Shown piece after piece: positions 49,679 to 60,865 of a stretch of 64,000 bases of DNA. Every line of letters starts with the position of its first letter. Positions within the stretch are counted from its first letter, which is position 1. Location of the stretch: positions 26,386,740 to 26,450,739 of the forward strand of contig CAIIXF020000009.1 of NCBI GenBank assembly GCA_903813345.2. Reading direction: 5' to 3'. This stretch comes from Owenia fusiformis (Eukaryota > Annelida > Polychaeta > Sabellida > Oweniidae). The translations under genes and the position numbers were made by a program. The notes beneath the pieces were generated by a model. The model ran no database searches, was not told the DNA's origin, and was given only the letters and a program-made list of their open reading frames with translations.

Positions 49679-51125
49679 AAGTCCCCACGCCTTATCCCGT
49701 TCCCGGACTATAGTCCTGCACTGATCGCATTCATTTGCCTGTACGATTACAACTTGGGAGAATTATCTACGCCCCTTACACTTAAGATACTTACACTCCC
49801 CTCCATAAGTTTGGCAACCTTTTTTCCCCATTGAACTACGTGTTAAAGCCTCTTTACGATTGAATTTTTATTTACTTAACCGGCGATGAAATAACTTATA
49901 AAATAAAAGGAAACATAACTTGACTTTATTTCCAATACCTCCAAATTTTCTTAATTTTTTTCCTAAATTAAAATACGTCGAAAATTGATGATAAATTTGA
50001 TGAATTTTTGAAAATCGTCATTCCCATGTAATCCAATGGGAAATGGAGGGTTCGGGGCAAATCAGAAATCAGGATATCTTTTCAGTAAAAGATTCAGCAA
50101 AAAAATATTTTTATATAGAAAATTGAATTGTCTAACTTTTTTGAACACTAAGTGATACGTTTATTTGATGAATATTAAAGTTACAGCGCTTCAAAGTCAT
50201 TTTTAAAAATAATTTTTCGCCTCCTGTGTTATTTCAATGGGAGAGGTTTTTTGAAAAACAATTTTGACTTTAAAGCCCTGTAACTTTGTTGAACCTGAAA
50301 AAACATATCAATTTTTTGTTAAATAAAGTTAGCAAATTCAATTGCCTGCCTAACTCATATTTTTTGCAAGGACTGGGATGGATGGATATTCTGTCATATG
50401 ACTCGCGGCAAACCTACCATTTCCCATTGGTTAACATGGAAAAGTCGATTTTCAAAAATTCATCAAATTTATCATCAATTTTCGACCTATTGTAATTGAG
50501 GAAAAAATTTGAGAAAATTTGGGTGTATTGGAATTAAAGTCAAATTACGATTTCATCAATAGTATAAGTATTTTAATAGCAGGTTAAGTAAATAAAAATT
50601 CAAAGGTAAAGAGGCTTTAACACGTAGTTCAATGGGGGAAAAAAGGTTGCCAAACTTATGGAGGGGAGTGTACCTCAATGCATTATAGAACTCAAGATGT
50701 AACTTCTAATATATTGGAACCGCCGATTGTCTGGGTATATCGGCAGAACGGGAACATTTTCTCTTTTTCATCGAGAGAGATTCCATCACTTTTCAAAATG
50801 GCGGTTGGATTTAAAAGGGGAATCCCCCGTTTGGCTGTCCCGGATGTAGCCCGGAAGTACCAATATGGAGGAATTTGACGGTTGAAATAAGTTAAATGTT
50901 ACACGCAAATATTGCGATCAAAAACGAAAATGTCTTCGTTCTGCCGATAAACCCAGACAATTGTGGATTCAACTACACGAAAAGAATGCTTAATTACCAA
51001 GGAATCTATTGAATTAGGTATCTGAAGTGTAAGATCAGTAAAAAATTCTCCCATGTTGTAATCGCACAGGCAAAAGATTGAGATGTTCACAGGACCATAG
51101 TCCGGGAACGGGATAACCCACGCCC
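49679..51125. repeat. Inverted duplication with parallel open frames, split by a MITE
   Basis: The left arm (49679-49791 and 50673-50790) and the right arm (about 50905-51125) are inverted copies; the left is interrupted by the MITE at 49792. Both arms can be read as protein in the same register: FPDYSPALIAFICLYDYNLG on the left and a related CLCDYNMGE stretch on the right, then IVWVYRQNGNIF and IVWVYRQNEDIF. There are no frame-breaking indels across the first shared block. The loop holds about 115 bp of less AT-rich DNA. It may be an old foldback element or a duplicated coding segment; the protein is not recognised. Confidence 0.6.
49792..50672. mobile_element. Mariner-type foldback MITE, TACACTCCCCTCC family, copy 2
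   Basis: 881 bp. Both ends read TACACTCCCCTCCATAAGTT then TGGCAACCTTTTTTCCCC. Arms of about 300 bp match closely, including GAAAATTGATGATAAATTTG deep inside. TA is at both edges. No transposase. Confidence 0.88.
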
Positions 51126-52081
51126 AGTTTCAATTGGACATTCTCTGTTGTTTAAAGTCCGAGCATGCAAAAAGGATGTTGAAACAAAATACCAAATAAA
51201 GCAGCTTTACTTTTCAAATGTTAATGTTAAAATCATTCGACGTAAAAAAGAATATTTCGGCCCTTGAGCCAAGCTCTCACAATGTTGCCGTTTATAATGA
51301 AGTAATTAGTATATATCACCACGCATTGAAAACTTAGTACACGGCATTAAAATGACAAAATATCACCAAGTTGCCCACAATATTATGAATTGACATTGAG
51401 AAGATCATCAGATTTGAACTTTTGAGAACTTGCAGATGATTTTGAAAAAGAATTTGGTCAATTTGAAAATACTTTCTTGACCTTTTTAAAAGACAAATCT
51501 TAAATCTAAAGTCAGATTTGACATTCTGGGAACTTCTAGAGGATTTTGAAGAAAATTGGTCAATTTGAAGCAAGTTCAAAAATACTTTTTGACCTTGAGA
51601 AGGTCATTGAAGGTCAATTCTTTTTTACCTTAAGAAGGTCATTGAAGGTCAAATCTTAATTCTATAGTCAGAAATTGAAAAAAAACAATTTGGTAAATTT
51701 TAAAAATACCTTTTTGACCCTTTTCTGACCTTAAGAATGTGATTGACGGTTAAATCTCAAATCTAAAGTCATATATCTTCTGAGATCTTATAGATGATTT
51801 TGAAATAAATTGGAAGTCAGTCTAAACAGTATTTGTTAAGTTATTGGAAGTTGTAAGAATTTGTAGCAGACGCCGATCGACAACCACTAACTTCCGCCCG
51901 CCGATCGCCAACCGCCGTCACAAAAAATGGAGACCATACCAATGTCACCCAATATTAAGTCAACAGTGTATACTTCCCATGATAAGTCCTTGCTAAAATC
52001 CTCATCTCAGAAAAAAACAAATCGATTGCTGGGTCTCAACAAGTAAAATATAGATAGAGAGTTAGTACTTTGAATTCCAAG
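51126..52081. other. No gene outside repeat family N
   Basis: AT-rich flanks of the family N copy at 51400-51930. Short open frames here are shadows of that repeat. Confidence 0.5.
51400..51930 (+). repeat. AGGTCA-rich tandem repeat family N, copy 2
   Basis: Same units as at 33490. It contains two perfect AGGTCA direct repeats with a four-base spacer (51601-51616 and 51636-51651). It ends with TTGTAGCAGACGCCGATCG and the same CCGCC-rich tail. Confidence 0.8.
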
Positions 52082-53063
52082 TACAGGGTGACAAAAAAAA
52101 CTGGAACCCACTTAAGTCTTAATCACTTCGTCAATTATGCACATTGAGCTTGGTTATTTGGTACATGTATGGTCAACTAAAAGTATAACAAGATGTCAAA
52201 GTTTGAGCATTCTAGGTCAATTAGTCTCCAAATGAGGCACGTTTAGATAATGTGCTCCAAATGTGCACCACGACGTTGGATGCAGAGCTGGATTCTTCTT
52301 GCAAAATTGTCAATGACCCGACTGCATTCATCTCTGTCTATCTCTCTAATTAGTCTTCCAATGTTGAATTTGAGGTCATCAATGATCAGTAGACTATCTG
52401 TATACACATTATCCTTGAGATACCCCCACAGATAGAAATCTGGGGGGTTCAAATCAAGGGAGTGGGTGGCCCAGATGTGGCGGTTACAGCGACTGATTAA
52501 TCGACTGATTAATATATCACCAAAGTGAGCCTGAAGCCATCGAATGGACTCATTTGAGGTGTGGGGTGTGGCGCCATCTTGTTGGAACCATTGCTGGTCC
52601 CTTCTCAAGTCACGTCGTCTACCCAGCGCTCTCCAAAACTTTCGAACGTTAGGGATGTAACGTTCTGTGTTGACTGTTGAGTTGTTTTGAGTTCTGACAG
52701 ACCTCTGTCTCCCCAAATAGGTTGGTTTCCCATCACTTTTCCTCTTTTTTGGTTTTACGGTTCCTTCTGAATCAAACTTCTGTACAAGCCTAAAGAGGCA
52801 AGGGGCTTTTCTTGCCCTGTGATCTCTCCTATAGGCAGTTTGTGTTCCTTTATAGGATTTTGTCTCGATATACTTTCTCACAATATAAGTCTTTTCTTCT
52901 ATCGTCCATGGCATGATTAATATCTAAGCTACAGTACTCATTATGGTGTCATTTTGTCATGCATTCAGTTTAGTTTCTACCCTGAAGAAATGAAGATTGT
53001 AGGTATAATACTTTCTGAGAAATTTGATGATTTATGGGTTCCAGTTTTTTTTGTCACCCTGTA
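52082..53063 (-). mobile_element. Internally deleted mariner-like transposon
   Basis: 982 bp including TA at both ends. The terminal inverted repeats are identical for 29 bp: TACAGGGTGACAAAAAAAAC then TGGAACCCA. It carries the shortened transposase at 52243-52914. Intact ends and an intact but shortened frame suggest a fairly recent deletion derivative mobilised in trans. Confidence 0.9.
52243..52914 (-). CDS. Truncated mariner-like (DUF4817/DDE) transposase
   Basis: A 223-residue frame from ATG, against roughly 350 or more in full-length relatives. Residues 1-50 (EEKTYIVRKYIETKSYKGTQ) match the N-terminal DNA-binding domain seen with DUF4817-type transposases. Residues 107-119 contain WFQQDGATPHTS with the second catalytic aspartate (113). 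Residues 152-164 contain SLDLNPPDFYLW with the final acidic residue. The C terminus is VIDNFARRIQLCI. About 120 or more residues between 75 and 95, including the first catalytic aspartate, are missing, so the protein cannot catalyse transposition. It might still bind the ends. It fills most of the element. Confidence 0.85.
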   Translation of the reverse strand: MPWTIEEKTYIVRKYIETKSYKGTQTAYRRDHRARKAPCLFRLVQKFDSEGTVKPKKRKSDGKPTYLGRQRSVRTQNNSTVNTERYIPNVRKFWRALGRRRDLRRDQQWFQQDGATPHTSNESIRWLQAHFGDILISRLISRCNRHIWATHSLDLNPPDFYLWGYLKDNVYTDSLLIIDDLKFNIGRLIREIDRDECSRVIDNFARRIQLCIQRRGAHLEHII

Positions 53064-53198
53064 GTAATGGGGTTCTTAGGAACATTGGACTAGCTTTTTA
53101 GAACTTTTAGTTGGGTCTATGAAAAGAGGCCTCGAGAGGGGTTAATAATACTTTTTTCCTCGATCAGTTTATTTTTAATAATTGTTTACAAATTACAG

Positions 53199-53536
53199 AA
53201 CAAATAAAACATAAACCGTTGGTACCTAATTTACCTACCTACTTAACTCGATTTATTCTTCTAACACGATCTGATGGCCCAGAGTACAACCAAATTGATG
53301 TAATGGTTATTAATAAAGCTGACGTGTTAATTTACTGCTATGTAACTACGCAATTTATCAACATGTTATATGGCAATATGTCCGAAGTAGATATGAAGTA
53401 CGTGTCTATTAAGGAGTGCACCAAAGATAAAGTAATAAAAACGCCCGAAGTACACAATGAAGGAAATGATGGAACCAATATTTTCATTGTTCAAACGACA
53501 AGTAACAATTTGCATGTCAACATACCGAATAAAAAG
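53199..53536 (+). CDS. Possible exon of an unknown gene
   Basis: A frame open for about 112 codons from a good acceptor (TTGTTTACAAATTACAG ending at 53198) to a plausible donor (AAAAAGTAAGCC near 53536). The predicted peptide is of ordinary composition, for example SDGPEYNQIDVMVINKAD, then CYVTTQFINMLYGNMSEVDM and GTNIFIVQTTSNNLHV. No stop interrupts it and no repeat structure explains it. There is no family match I can name and no partner exon was located; if the donor is not used, it stops at 53537. It could also be an unidentified transposon-derived frame. Confidence 0.3.
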
Positions 53537-53539
53537 TAA

Positions 53540-55991
53540 GCCGGAAAATTATGTGATTTAGATTGAAGTTTTTAGTCGAAGAGATGAGTACCATTAAAAA
53601 CAAGTTCGATTTAAAATGCAAACAGTTCAGAGTGAATAAATCGATTTTGCTGTTTCGAGAAGTTATCCGTTTTAAAGGACACTCTATATGTAACCATAGA
53701 GGCCACTTATCGGTTTATCCACCATGATGCAAACAAAAGAGCTCTTTAAGTGCATACACTTGGGACTTGTTCGATATGTCTTTCAGCTTTTTTGAATGAA
53801 CTACACTGTCCATTACGGAAGTTAAACCATTTCCCAGCTTTTGAATAAAGATAGTATTAAGGGCACACTGGTTCACTGTGATAATGCAAAGCTCTTATTT
53901 AGTCTAGACTAGGAGTACCACTTACCTTTCGCCGATAGCATTTCTTTATATTGAACCATTCTTGAGATTAATGTCATAATGACTCCATCTCGAGATATAT
54001 AGCAGTTTTCACGGTCAAAATATTCGTCTCTCCAGAAAGGCATTTTTCAAAATTTTGCAAAATAGATTGTGGATTTTGCGATTTAAAAACCAAGGATTTC
54101 GCATCAACGTTTTGAATTTTGTGATATGAAGCTATGGATTTTACGACGGTTTTGCATCGTAAATAGAAATTTTTGAAAAAATTCGAGAAAACATTCAAGA
54201 AGGTTATGAAATATTTCGTTTATGCAATTTTATGTGTCACTTCAGTAAAAAACTTCACATTTCTTGCATTAGTTTTGTAAAATATTTTATATTTATTTAA
54301 TAAATTCTATAGAAGCTTACAGTCATGTTCTTTGGATATAGAATAGCATATGCAAATTTAAAACAAACCATTTTTCTATCAATCAATTGAAATATCGTCG
54401 TTGATCTGGCCCTCTCTTGGGTACAATAATAATTTTATCATCAACACGTCTTAGTGATTACACAGATTGTTGAATTATCGAGTAATTCCGACAGAAATAT
54501 TTGCCAAACATCCGGTATTTTATTATATGTCGCTTGTAAAATGCAAATTACAAATTGTGTGTCTTGCATCCGTACATTTAAAGTCACTATCCTGAGCGCA
54601 AGGTAGAGAAACCCCTCAAACAAATTTAAAAGGTGAAAAGTCTTCGAAATGTGAAATCCGTTATGAAATATTTGTTCTATCCGATCATGCTAAAAGTATA
54701 TTCAACCAAAAAAGTCTTACAGAGCGCAACAAATGTTAGTTGTAATTACATCGTAAAATCCGTCGAGTAGTATTGTACTTTTAATTAGTTAAACACAGCA
54801 ATGGCAATGAGCCTATAAAACATTCGACTGGTTACTGTCTTATTAAATGCTCTAAATAGATATATTTTTCACAGCAATCCTGCATTGTCGACTTTTACAA
54901 GCAAATGAAAAATCTTGCGATATATCATTAGTTTAGTGTCAGTAGCAGTTTAAATTGCAGAAATAAGATGATATTAAAAAACAAAAATAACTTGAAATCA
55001 ATACACAAATACTAAAATAGAGGATTTAATTTAAACATCGATATCATATCATGTCTTATAATACAACACAATATCCTGTATTACAATGATGCAACCAAGA
55101 TTTTTCTAGCAGAAATATTTTCTCTCAATAAATGTGATTGGAAAGTGAATAATGCCTTTTTATTATTGAAATATCGTTTCATCTATAATAGACTTAGTAT
55201 TCTAAGGATTATTCACTAAACAACAAAGTCATTTTGATTAATTAATTTCCTGTATACAAACATTTCCCAAACTTCAAATTTGACATTAAGGTGCCCCTGA
55301 CATTTATCGTCTCAACATGGATTTCTCATACGAAGTCCATGGTCTGATCACATCAGAGGGAATAGACCTTTCCAGTGAACCGCGTCACATTTACTGCAGC
55401 GTCATCGGTCGCGACGCTATAAAAGGTAGTTGATGTAATAGATTGTTTATTGGAAATGTTTCTGATTTCTATCCAAGTATCTAACCCTTTAAGGTAAGTA
55501 TTTTGGTTCGCCCGGATCATTCTCATAATAGACAATACACATGCAGTGAAGATAATCAAGTCACTAGTCTAATGTTTTTTAGAATAAATATTTTTTAGAG
55601 CGAGTGCCAAATGGACGCCAGAGAATATAAGAAAGCATAGCAAGATAAAGAGTTAAAAGTAGTGGTAAGACTTACGTGTAAAAAGTTAACTCGAATTGTA
55701 AAATAACATTTAACACTTTAAAGAGTCATAAGAAGACAAACCCCCGGCATCCCGGATGATGATCTAATGTTCAAAGAAAAGCATCCGACGCCCTCTATCC
55801 ACGCTCAAGGATCCAAACCAAAGTAACATTTACCCACTGACAAATTATTCAGCAATAGTCAAAGCTCAAGAACAATTTCTTAAAAAGGAAAAGACCGATG
55901 TTCTATCACAAAAATGTACAAATGAAATACTCGCTATTGCAGGTGCATAGATTTATCTCGATACTAGTTTTGGTGATGGATTTTCCTAACA
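53540..55991. other. No gene seen
   Basis: About 2.4 kb of AT-rich DNA without a convincing exon or repeat. GGACACTCTATATGTAACC near 53676 has a TTAAAGG-like start on its left that faintly recalls TTAA-type MITE ends, but no partner was found. Confidence 0.4.
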
Positions 55992-57041
55992 TACAAGGGG
56001 CGATCCATATATTCTGATAAAAATGCTCTCATTTTGTGATTTTTTTCACATATCCCTCTCATTTTTTCAGAAAATGTAGATTATGTAACTACACATACAA
56101 CGCTAAAATATTATAGCTATATCTTAAATAATCAATGAGATAAGGTTGCCATGGTAACCTGTATTAAGGGTAGGCAGGTCAATTAACTTATAACATATAA
56201 ATATCATAATAACTTGTTATTTTGATTATTTTAAAGCATGCTGAAATCATGCATTTTTTCTAAAAAAGTTTGGTATTGTTACTCGTTGTTTGTTGCTAAA
56301 CAAATGTTTATATGTGCTCACTATAACATCACAACAAATCACAATAGCATTGTAGGACAGAATGGGCCAATTGACATTACATGTTATGAGACACCAAAAA
56401 TTGTCAGATGAGGTTAATGTGGCTGAGGCAGAGTATGACATTAACGGATACATTAGGGAATACTAGAAGATTTTATTTTCTTTCAAGAATAAGTAAGAGG
56501 ACACTGTCAGAGACATACATGGACTCATTAAGTGCATGGACAAGATGTTATATCTGCATAAAGAATCTATAGTAGTATTGTAAAGAGGAAGGCATGGTCA
56601 CTGTTAAAGATCATCCACAATCTGGTTGCAAGAAGAGCTTGCGGACAGAGAATAACACTACGATAAATTGAGATGTTACTCATGAAAAGATAGCTATCCA
56701 ACTGTATAAATTATCAAACAAGGGCAACAGGGGTATGGAACAGATCAATGAATAATTGGCAATGACTGAAAGATGCGTTTGATCTGCTTAAAATAGGTAC
56801 CAAGGAATGATTAAATTAACATATTTATCTATTTTAGACGTTATAATTTAACTGACCTGCCTACCCTAAATACAGGTTACCATGGCAACCTTATTTCAAA
56901 ATTAATTTAAGATATAGCTAAAATATTTTAGCATCGTATGTGTAATTACATAATCTACATGTTCTGAAAAAATGAAAGGGATATGTGAAAAAATCACAAA
57001 ATGAGAACATTTTTATCAGAATATATGGATCGCCCCTTGTA
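55992..57041. mobile_element. Tc1/mariner-like element with about 200-bp inverted repeats
   Basis: 1050 bp. Both ends read TACAAGGGGCGATCCATATA then TTCTGATAAAAATG or a close variant, with TA as the likely target duplication. The inverted repeats include GGTTGCCATGGTAACCTG, itself almost palindromic. The core contains a decayed transposase start (see 56560-56760). Confidence 0.85.
56560..56760 (+). pseudogene. Decayed N-terminal part of a Tc1-like transposase
   Basis: One plus frame reads KEEGMVTVKDHPQSGCKKSL, resembling the paired-like DNA-binding region and the G-R-P-R-K linker of Tc1 transposases. A stop follows, then HEKIAIQLYKLSNKG and another stop. No catalytic domain remains, so the element is non-autonomous. 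Confidence 0.4.
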
Positions 57042-57214
57042 TAAGCATAAAAACATTGATTTTATGTCTCTCGGATTCGGCATATGATTTATATTTTGAT
57101 AAGTCAAGGCAGCGAAAAATACCATGGTACGATTTGTTCGGAAATCGAGACACACTTTTGAAAAATTGACCGCTTGCTATTTCTGATTTTACTCTCCAAA
57201 GCGGTATTACCCCC

Positions 57215-59084
57215 CTATCACACCAAACTAGTTCTTCTTACCCGTTCTTGTCAGTCCTACGAAAACGTCGTAAAACGGGCTAAATTTGGCTGTGGTCGAG
57301 ATATATGTCTAAAATAATTAGCTACTTCGTTCATAAACAGTCTTCAATACGTCCATCTCATTCGCAGTTCGTTCAGGTCGCACCACGTCGGTGTGCAACG
57401 TCGTATAACGCGTCCCTTAGTCCAGAAGGTCATCATGACCTGATTACAGAACAGTATGGTCGCCATCGAATTTTGAATCATTTCAAAATTTTAAAATCAC
57501 CTTCCCGTCTGAGAACGTTCATGAAGTTTGTAAATAGTCCTTAGAAAGTTGCAGCTACATTCATTCCGTTCGCACACAGTTTAAAACCAGTTTTGAAGAA
57601 CACAGTGGCAACTTGTTGTGATGGTAACTGGTCAACTCAACCCCAAGTCAACTCAACCCAAGTCAACTCAACCCTTAGTCAAGTCGACCCCAAGTCAAGT
57701 CGACCCTTAGTCAAGTCGACCCTAAGTCATCTCGACCCTTAGTCAACTCGACCCCAAGTCATCTCAACCCTTGGTCAACTCAACCCTAAGTCAAGTCGAC
57801 CCAAATGATTTTACTTGTTTTAAGTAGATTAAAATACAATATAATCCAATTGTTTGTGCAGTTTGATTTGAAATCAAACTTCGAAAAAAAAACATTTCTG
57901 TCACCTATAGATCAAAACGAAGATTTAAACTGGATCATAAAATCCCAATCTGATTGTTTATGACACCTGATATATGAGTAAGATAATGGAAAATAGAAAA
58001 ACATAAATCCCATTGTTTGTTCAGTCTTGTTTTAAAATCTTACTTCAAAAAAATAAACATTCCTATCACCAGGAGATCAGAATGTAGATTTGAACTGGAT
58101 CATATTGTTTATTATTATTATCAAAATATAAAATCATTCAATACAAAGTAATGGATGGATGTTGGCACAATGCACATGTTGCATAAGTTACCTGTTGTCA
58201 AAAATACTGTTGCAACAATTTCGGTATAACAGAAAAGTGTATAGATAATTTTTTTATTTCAGAGAGATTAAACAAGCTCAAATATTAAGGGGTGAAATAT
58301 ATGTATAGCATCGTGAATGGTCCTATTAAGATTAATCAAATATTATTTTGTTATTTATAAAAATTATAAATGCGTTAAGCACAAACTTCAATAGTTGATA
58401 ATTTTATTTTGGAAAATTAGCATTTTAGTCCCTCATTCTTTCAAAATTCATCAATATCATACCATGAAAATAGTATATCTATTTGTTTTTTATGGTGGGG
58501 TCGAGTTGACTAAGGGTTGAGATGACCAAGGGTTGAGATGACTTGGGGTCGAGTTGACTAAGGGTCGAGATGACTTAGGGTCGACTTGACTAAGGGTCGA
58601 CTTGACTTGGGGTCGACTTGACTAAGGGTTGAGTTGACTTGGGTTGAGTTGACTTGGGGTTGAGTTGACCAGGAAGCGTTGTGATAGCTATATTTTTGCT
58701 AACTCATTCATAAGCAATCTTTAATACGTTCTTAATCAGTTTAAACCCGTTTACAATTAGTTCTACCTCGTTCTCCATACGTCCTAAGACAGTTCAACTC
58801 GTTGTAAAAACGTCCCTAGTAGGATTGAAGTACGACTGTTACGTTCGTAGTACGTCCAGCTCGTTGTTAGTACGTTGTCACTCGTTCTAATTGTAGAACG
58901 TGACGACCACGAGAGTATTTTGAGCATGTTCTAAGTTCTAGAGGACCTACCCGTTCAAGTACGTTCGATGAAGTTTGTAAATAGAAGTTAGTAGACCCCA
59001 AACGGTTCTAAGTACGTCCAGTCCGTTCATTCACAGTTGAAGCCCGTTTTCAGAACGTAGTGAGAACTAGTTTGGTGTGATAGT
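57215..59084. mobile_element. TIR element(s) with CTATCACACCAAACTAGTTC ends, host of an inner foldback
   Basis: Perfect 21-bp inverted ends, CTATCACACCAAACTAGTTC plus T. The flanks inside (57215-57627 and 58673-59084) are related direct copies: both contain TTCATAA.CA.TCTTC/TTAATACGT and GATGAAGTTTGTAAATAG, and end in CACAGTT.AA.CC.GTTTT. They are dense in CGTTC, ACGTCC and CGTAGTACG words. The arrangement suggests two family copies, or one duplicated, with the foldback 57628-58672 between them. A short open frame on the left is a shadow. Confidence 0.7.
57628..58672. mobile_element. Foldback element with mirrored 16-mer arms
   Basis: The arms 57628-57773 and 58527-58672 are perfect inverted copies over 146 bp, starting CTGGTCAACTCAACCCC. 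Each arm is nine tandem 15/16-mers of the form GTCA(A/T)(C/G)TC(A/G)ACCC plus three variable bases, in the same order of variants. Two further units inside each arm differ between the arms. The core (about 57810-58495) contains two diverged direct copies of about 165 bp (ATTGTTTGT.CAG, GAT.TGAACTGGATCATA-like). No coding frame. Confidence 0.9.
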
Positions 59085-59840
59085 AGGGTTAGCTACTTTA
59101 TTGCCACTTGGTCACTACTTTAGTCGTTGAAAAACAACTAGAGCTTCTGGATACATATAATACTATAATCCCCGGAGGCTTTTGTTAAAGTCACCCCAGG
59201 GAGACTCATACACACGTGTCTCAAGTCAGAAATCCATTTCTTACATCCGACATTTTAAGTTCCCTAGACCTTCGATAACTTCTCCTATAATGTCATTTGT
59301 GAGGTGAAAATCACAAATGAAATCTGGCATCCGCATACTAAAAGTCAACGGAATGTTGATTAAAGTTCTCGGTGATTAAAAGTGTCCGATTTACGCGATC
59401 ATGCGAGAAGAACGGTCGACTAAAATGTCCGATAGATCTTTATAAATGCCATTACATCGTTAACGGCAGGCCGATTAGTTTATAAGTGATGAAGTCCATA
59501 AAACACTTCATTGGCTATTGCCTTCATAAACACCCCGATATATCATAAGAAATCACGGCCTTCTATCTAGTATTCCTTTCTAGCGCACATTTAGAGCAAA
59601 TAAAAAGTTCTAAAAAAGAAAGTCCTGTTTAATTCTTACTATTGAATATGGATTGTACCAATTCTCTGCCACATGAATCTACTTGTTGATCTCGATCAAC
59701 TTGAATTCTCAGAAAATTAGGATTTCAGCATGAGTGTACTGTATTGCATCCCCAATGTTAAAAAGTTAACTAAGGGCTTTTTGAAAATTTTGGTTAGCTC
59801 TAATTGCTAGTTTGAAAATAGAAAGAATAGCCAGATAACT
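59085..59840. other. No gene seen
   Basis: Unremarkable DNA between two transposable elements. AAAAGTGTCCGATTTACGCG and AAAATGTCCGATAGATC near 59378 and 59421 are a short local repetition. Confidence 0.45.
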
Positions 59841-60232
59841 CAGATGCGAGTAGGTAGTTACCAGTTTCACCACCAGGTAGCTTATTCGGGTATAGTAGAA
59901 AGGTACCTTTAGATTGAATATTAATCAGTTTTAGTAGTTCGATTTTCATATCACCCTTATGTATCTAATAGTTATGCGAATTGAAATATGTCCAGTGGAA
60001 AAAATATAAGTGTCCAATACAAGAAAAGATCTTTCACTTTTTGCAATTTTATGAGATAGGGTCTATGGGGAATCTCCCGAACTAGAAGAAAACATTTTCA
60101 AAGAAGAATTAAATTAAATCCGAAACCATATATCTAGATGCTACTTTAACATGTAGATTTCAAATATGACATCACTTTGACTGAATTTTGAATATTTAAT
60201 GACGTAAATCAAGATTATTTATACTCACATCT
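59841..60232 (+). mobile_element. TIR family T, diverged copy
   Basis: Starts CAGATGCGAGTAGGTAGTTA and ends in a decayed CTCACATCTAG. The middle aligns with the other copies with more substitutions and a deletion near the left end. The CTCF-like core is changed to ACCACCAGGTAGC. Confidence 0.75.
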
Positions 60233-60865
60233 AGTCTATTATGATCAGCCCAGCAAGATTTCTTTATTCTGCTATTCATCACATTTTTCTGTTTCCAATT
60301 AGAAATAAAAGGAACTAATAGGAGGCCTAGATTTCTCACGATGGCTTACTTTCGACCTGTTAATACTCCCTTGAACATAATAATACAATTCCCTTTATAC
60401 AGATATTCATATTTTGCAGACCAGATAAGCAAATCAATAACAAACAATGATTATAATCACCAAAGGATGCAATGAAGATTTTTGGACAATCAATTTGACT
60501 ACTTTATATCTTGTTGTTAATTTTCAACGTTTTAAAAGTTGCAAGAATGAATAGAAAAGCAACGTGCCAATATATTTAAATCGTGAGAAAAAGACAGCCT
60601 TCATTGCCAAATGCTTTTCACAAAATACCCTTAATGCCAAGTGCAGAAAAGACGTCTCAATTTACGCATGGATAGCATCCAATTTATCTATGATATAAAG
60701 TATTACCTCATATGACTATCCGATCGGAAGCAACTAAGAAATTCTTTAACAGAAAGAAACATTTCAAAATAAATCGTGATTGGAAACTGAATGATGCAAT
60801 TTTTATGCTTGATATACATGTATCTTTTCATCTATCACATAAAACGTATATAAATCACATGATCA
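60233..60865. other. No supported gene
   Basis: AT-rich. A 78-codon plus frame (60712-60948) runs into the tandem repeat that follows and has no recognised domain. Confidence 0.4.
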
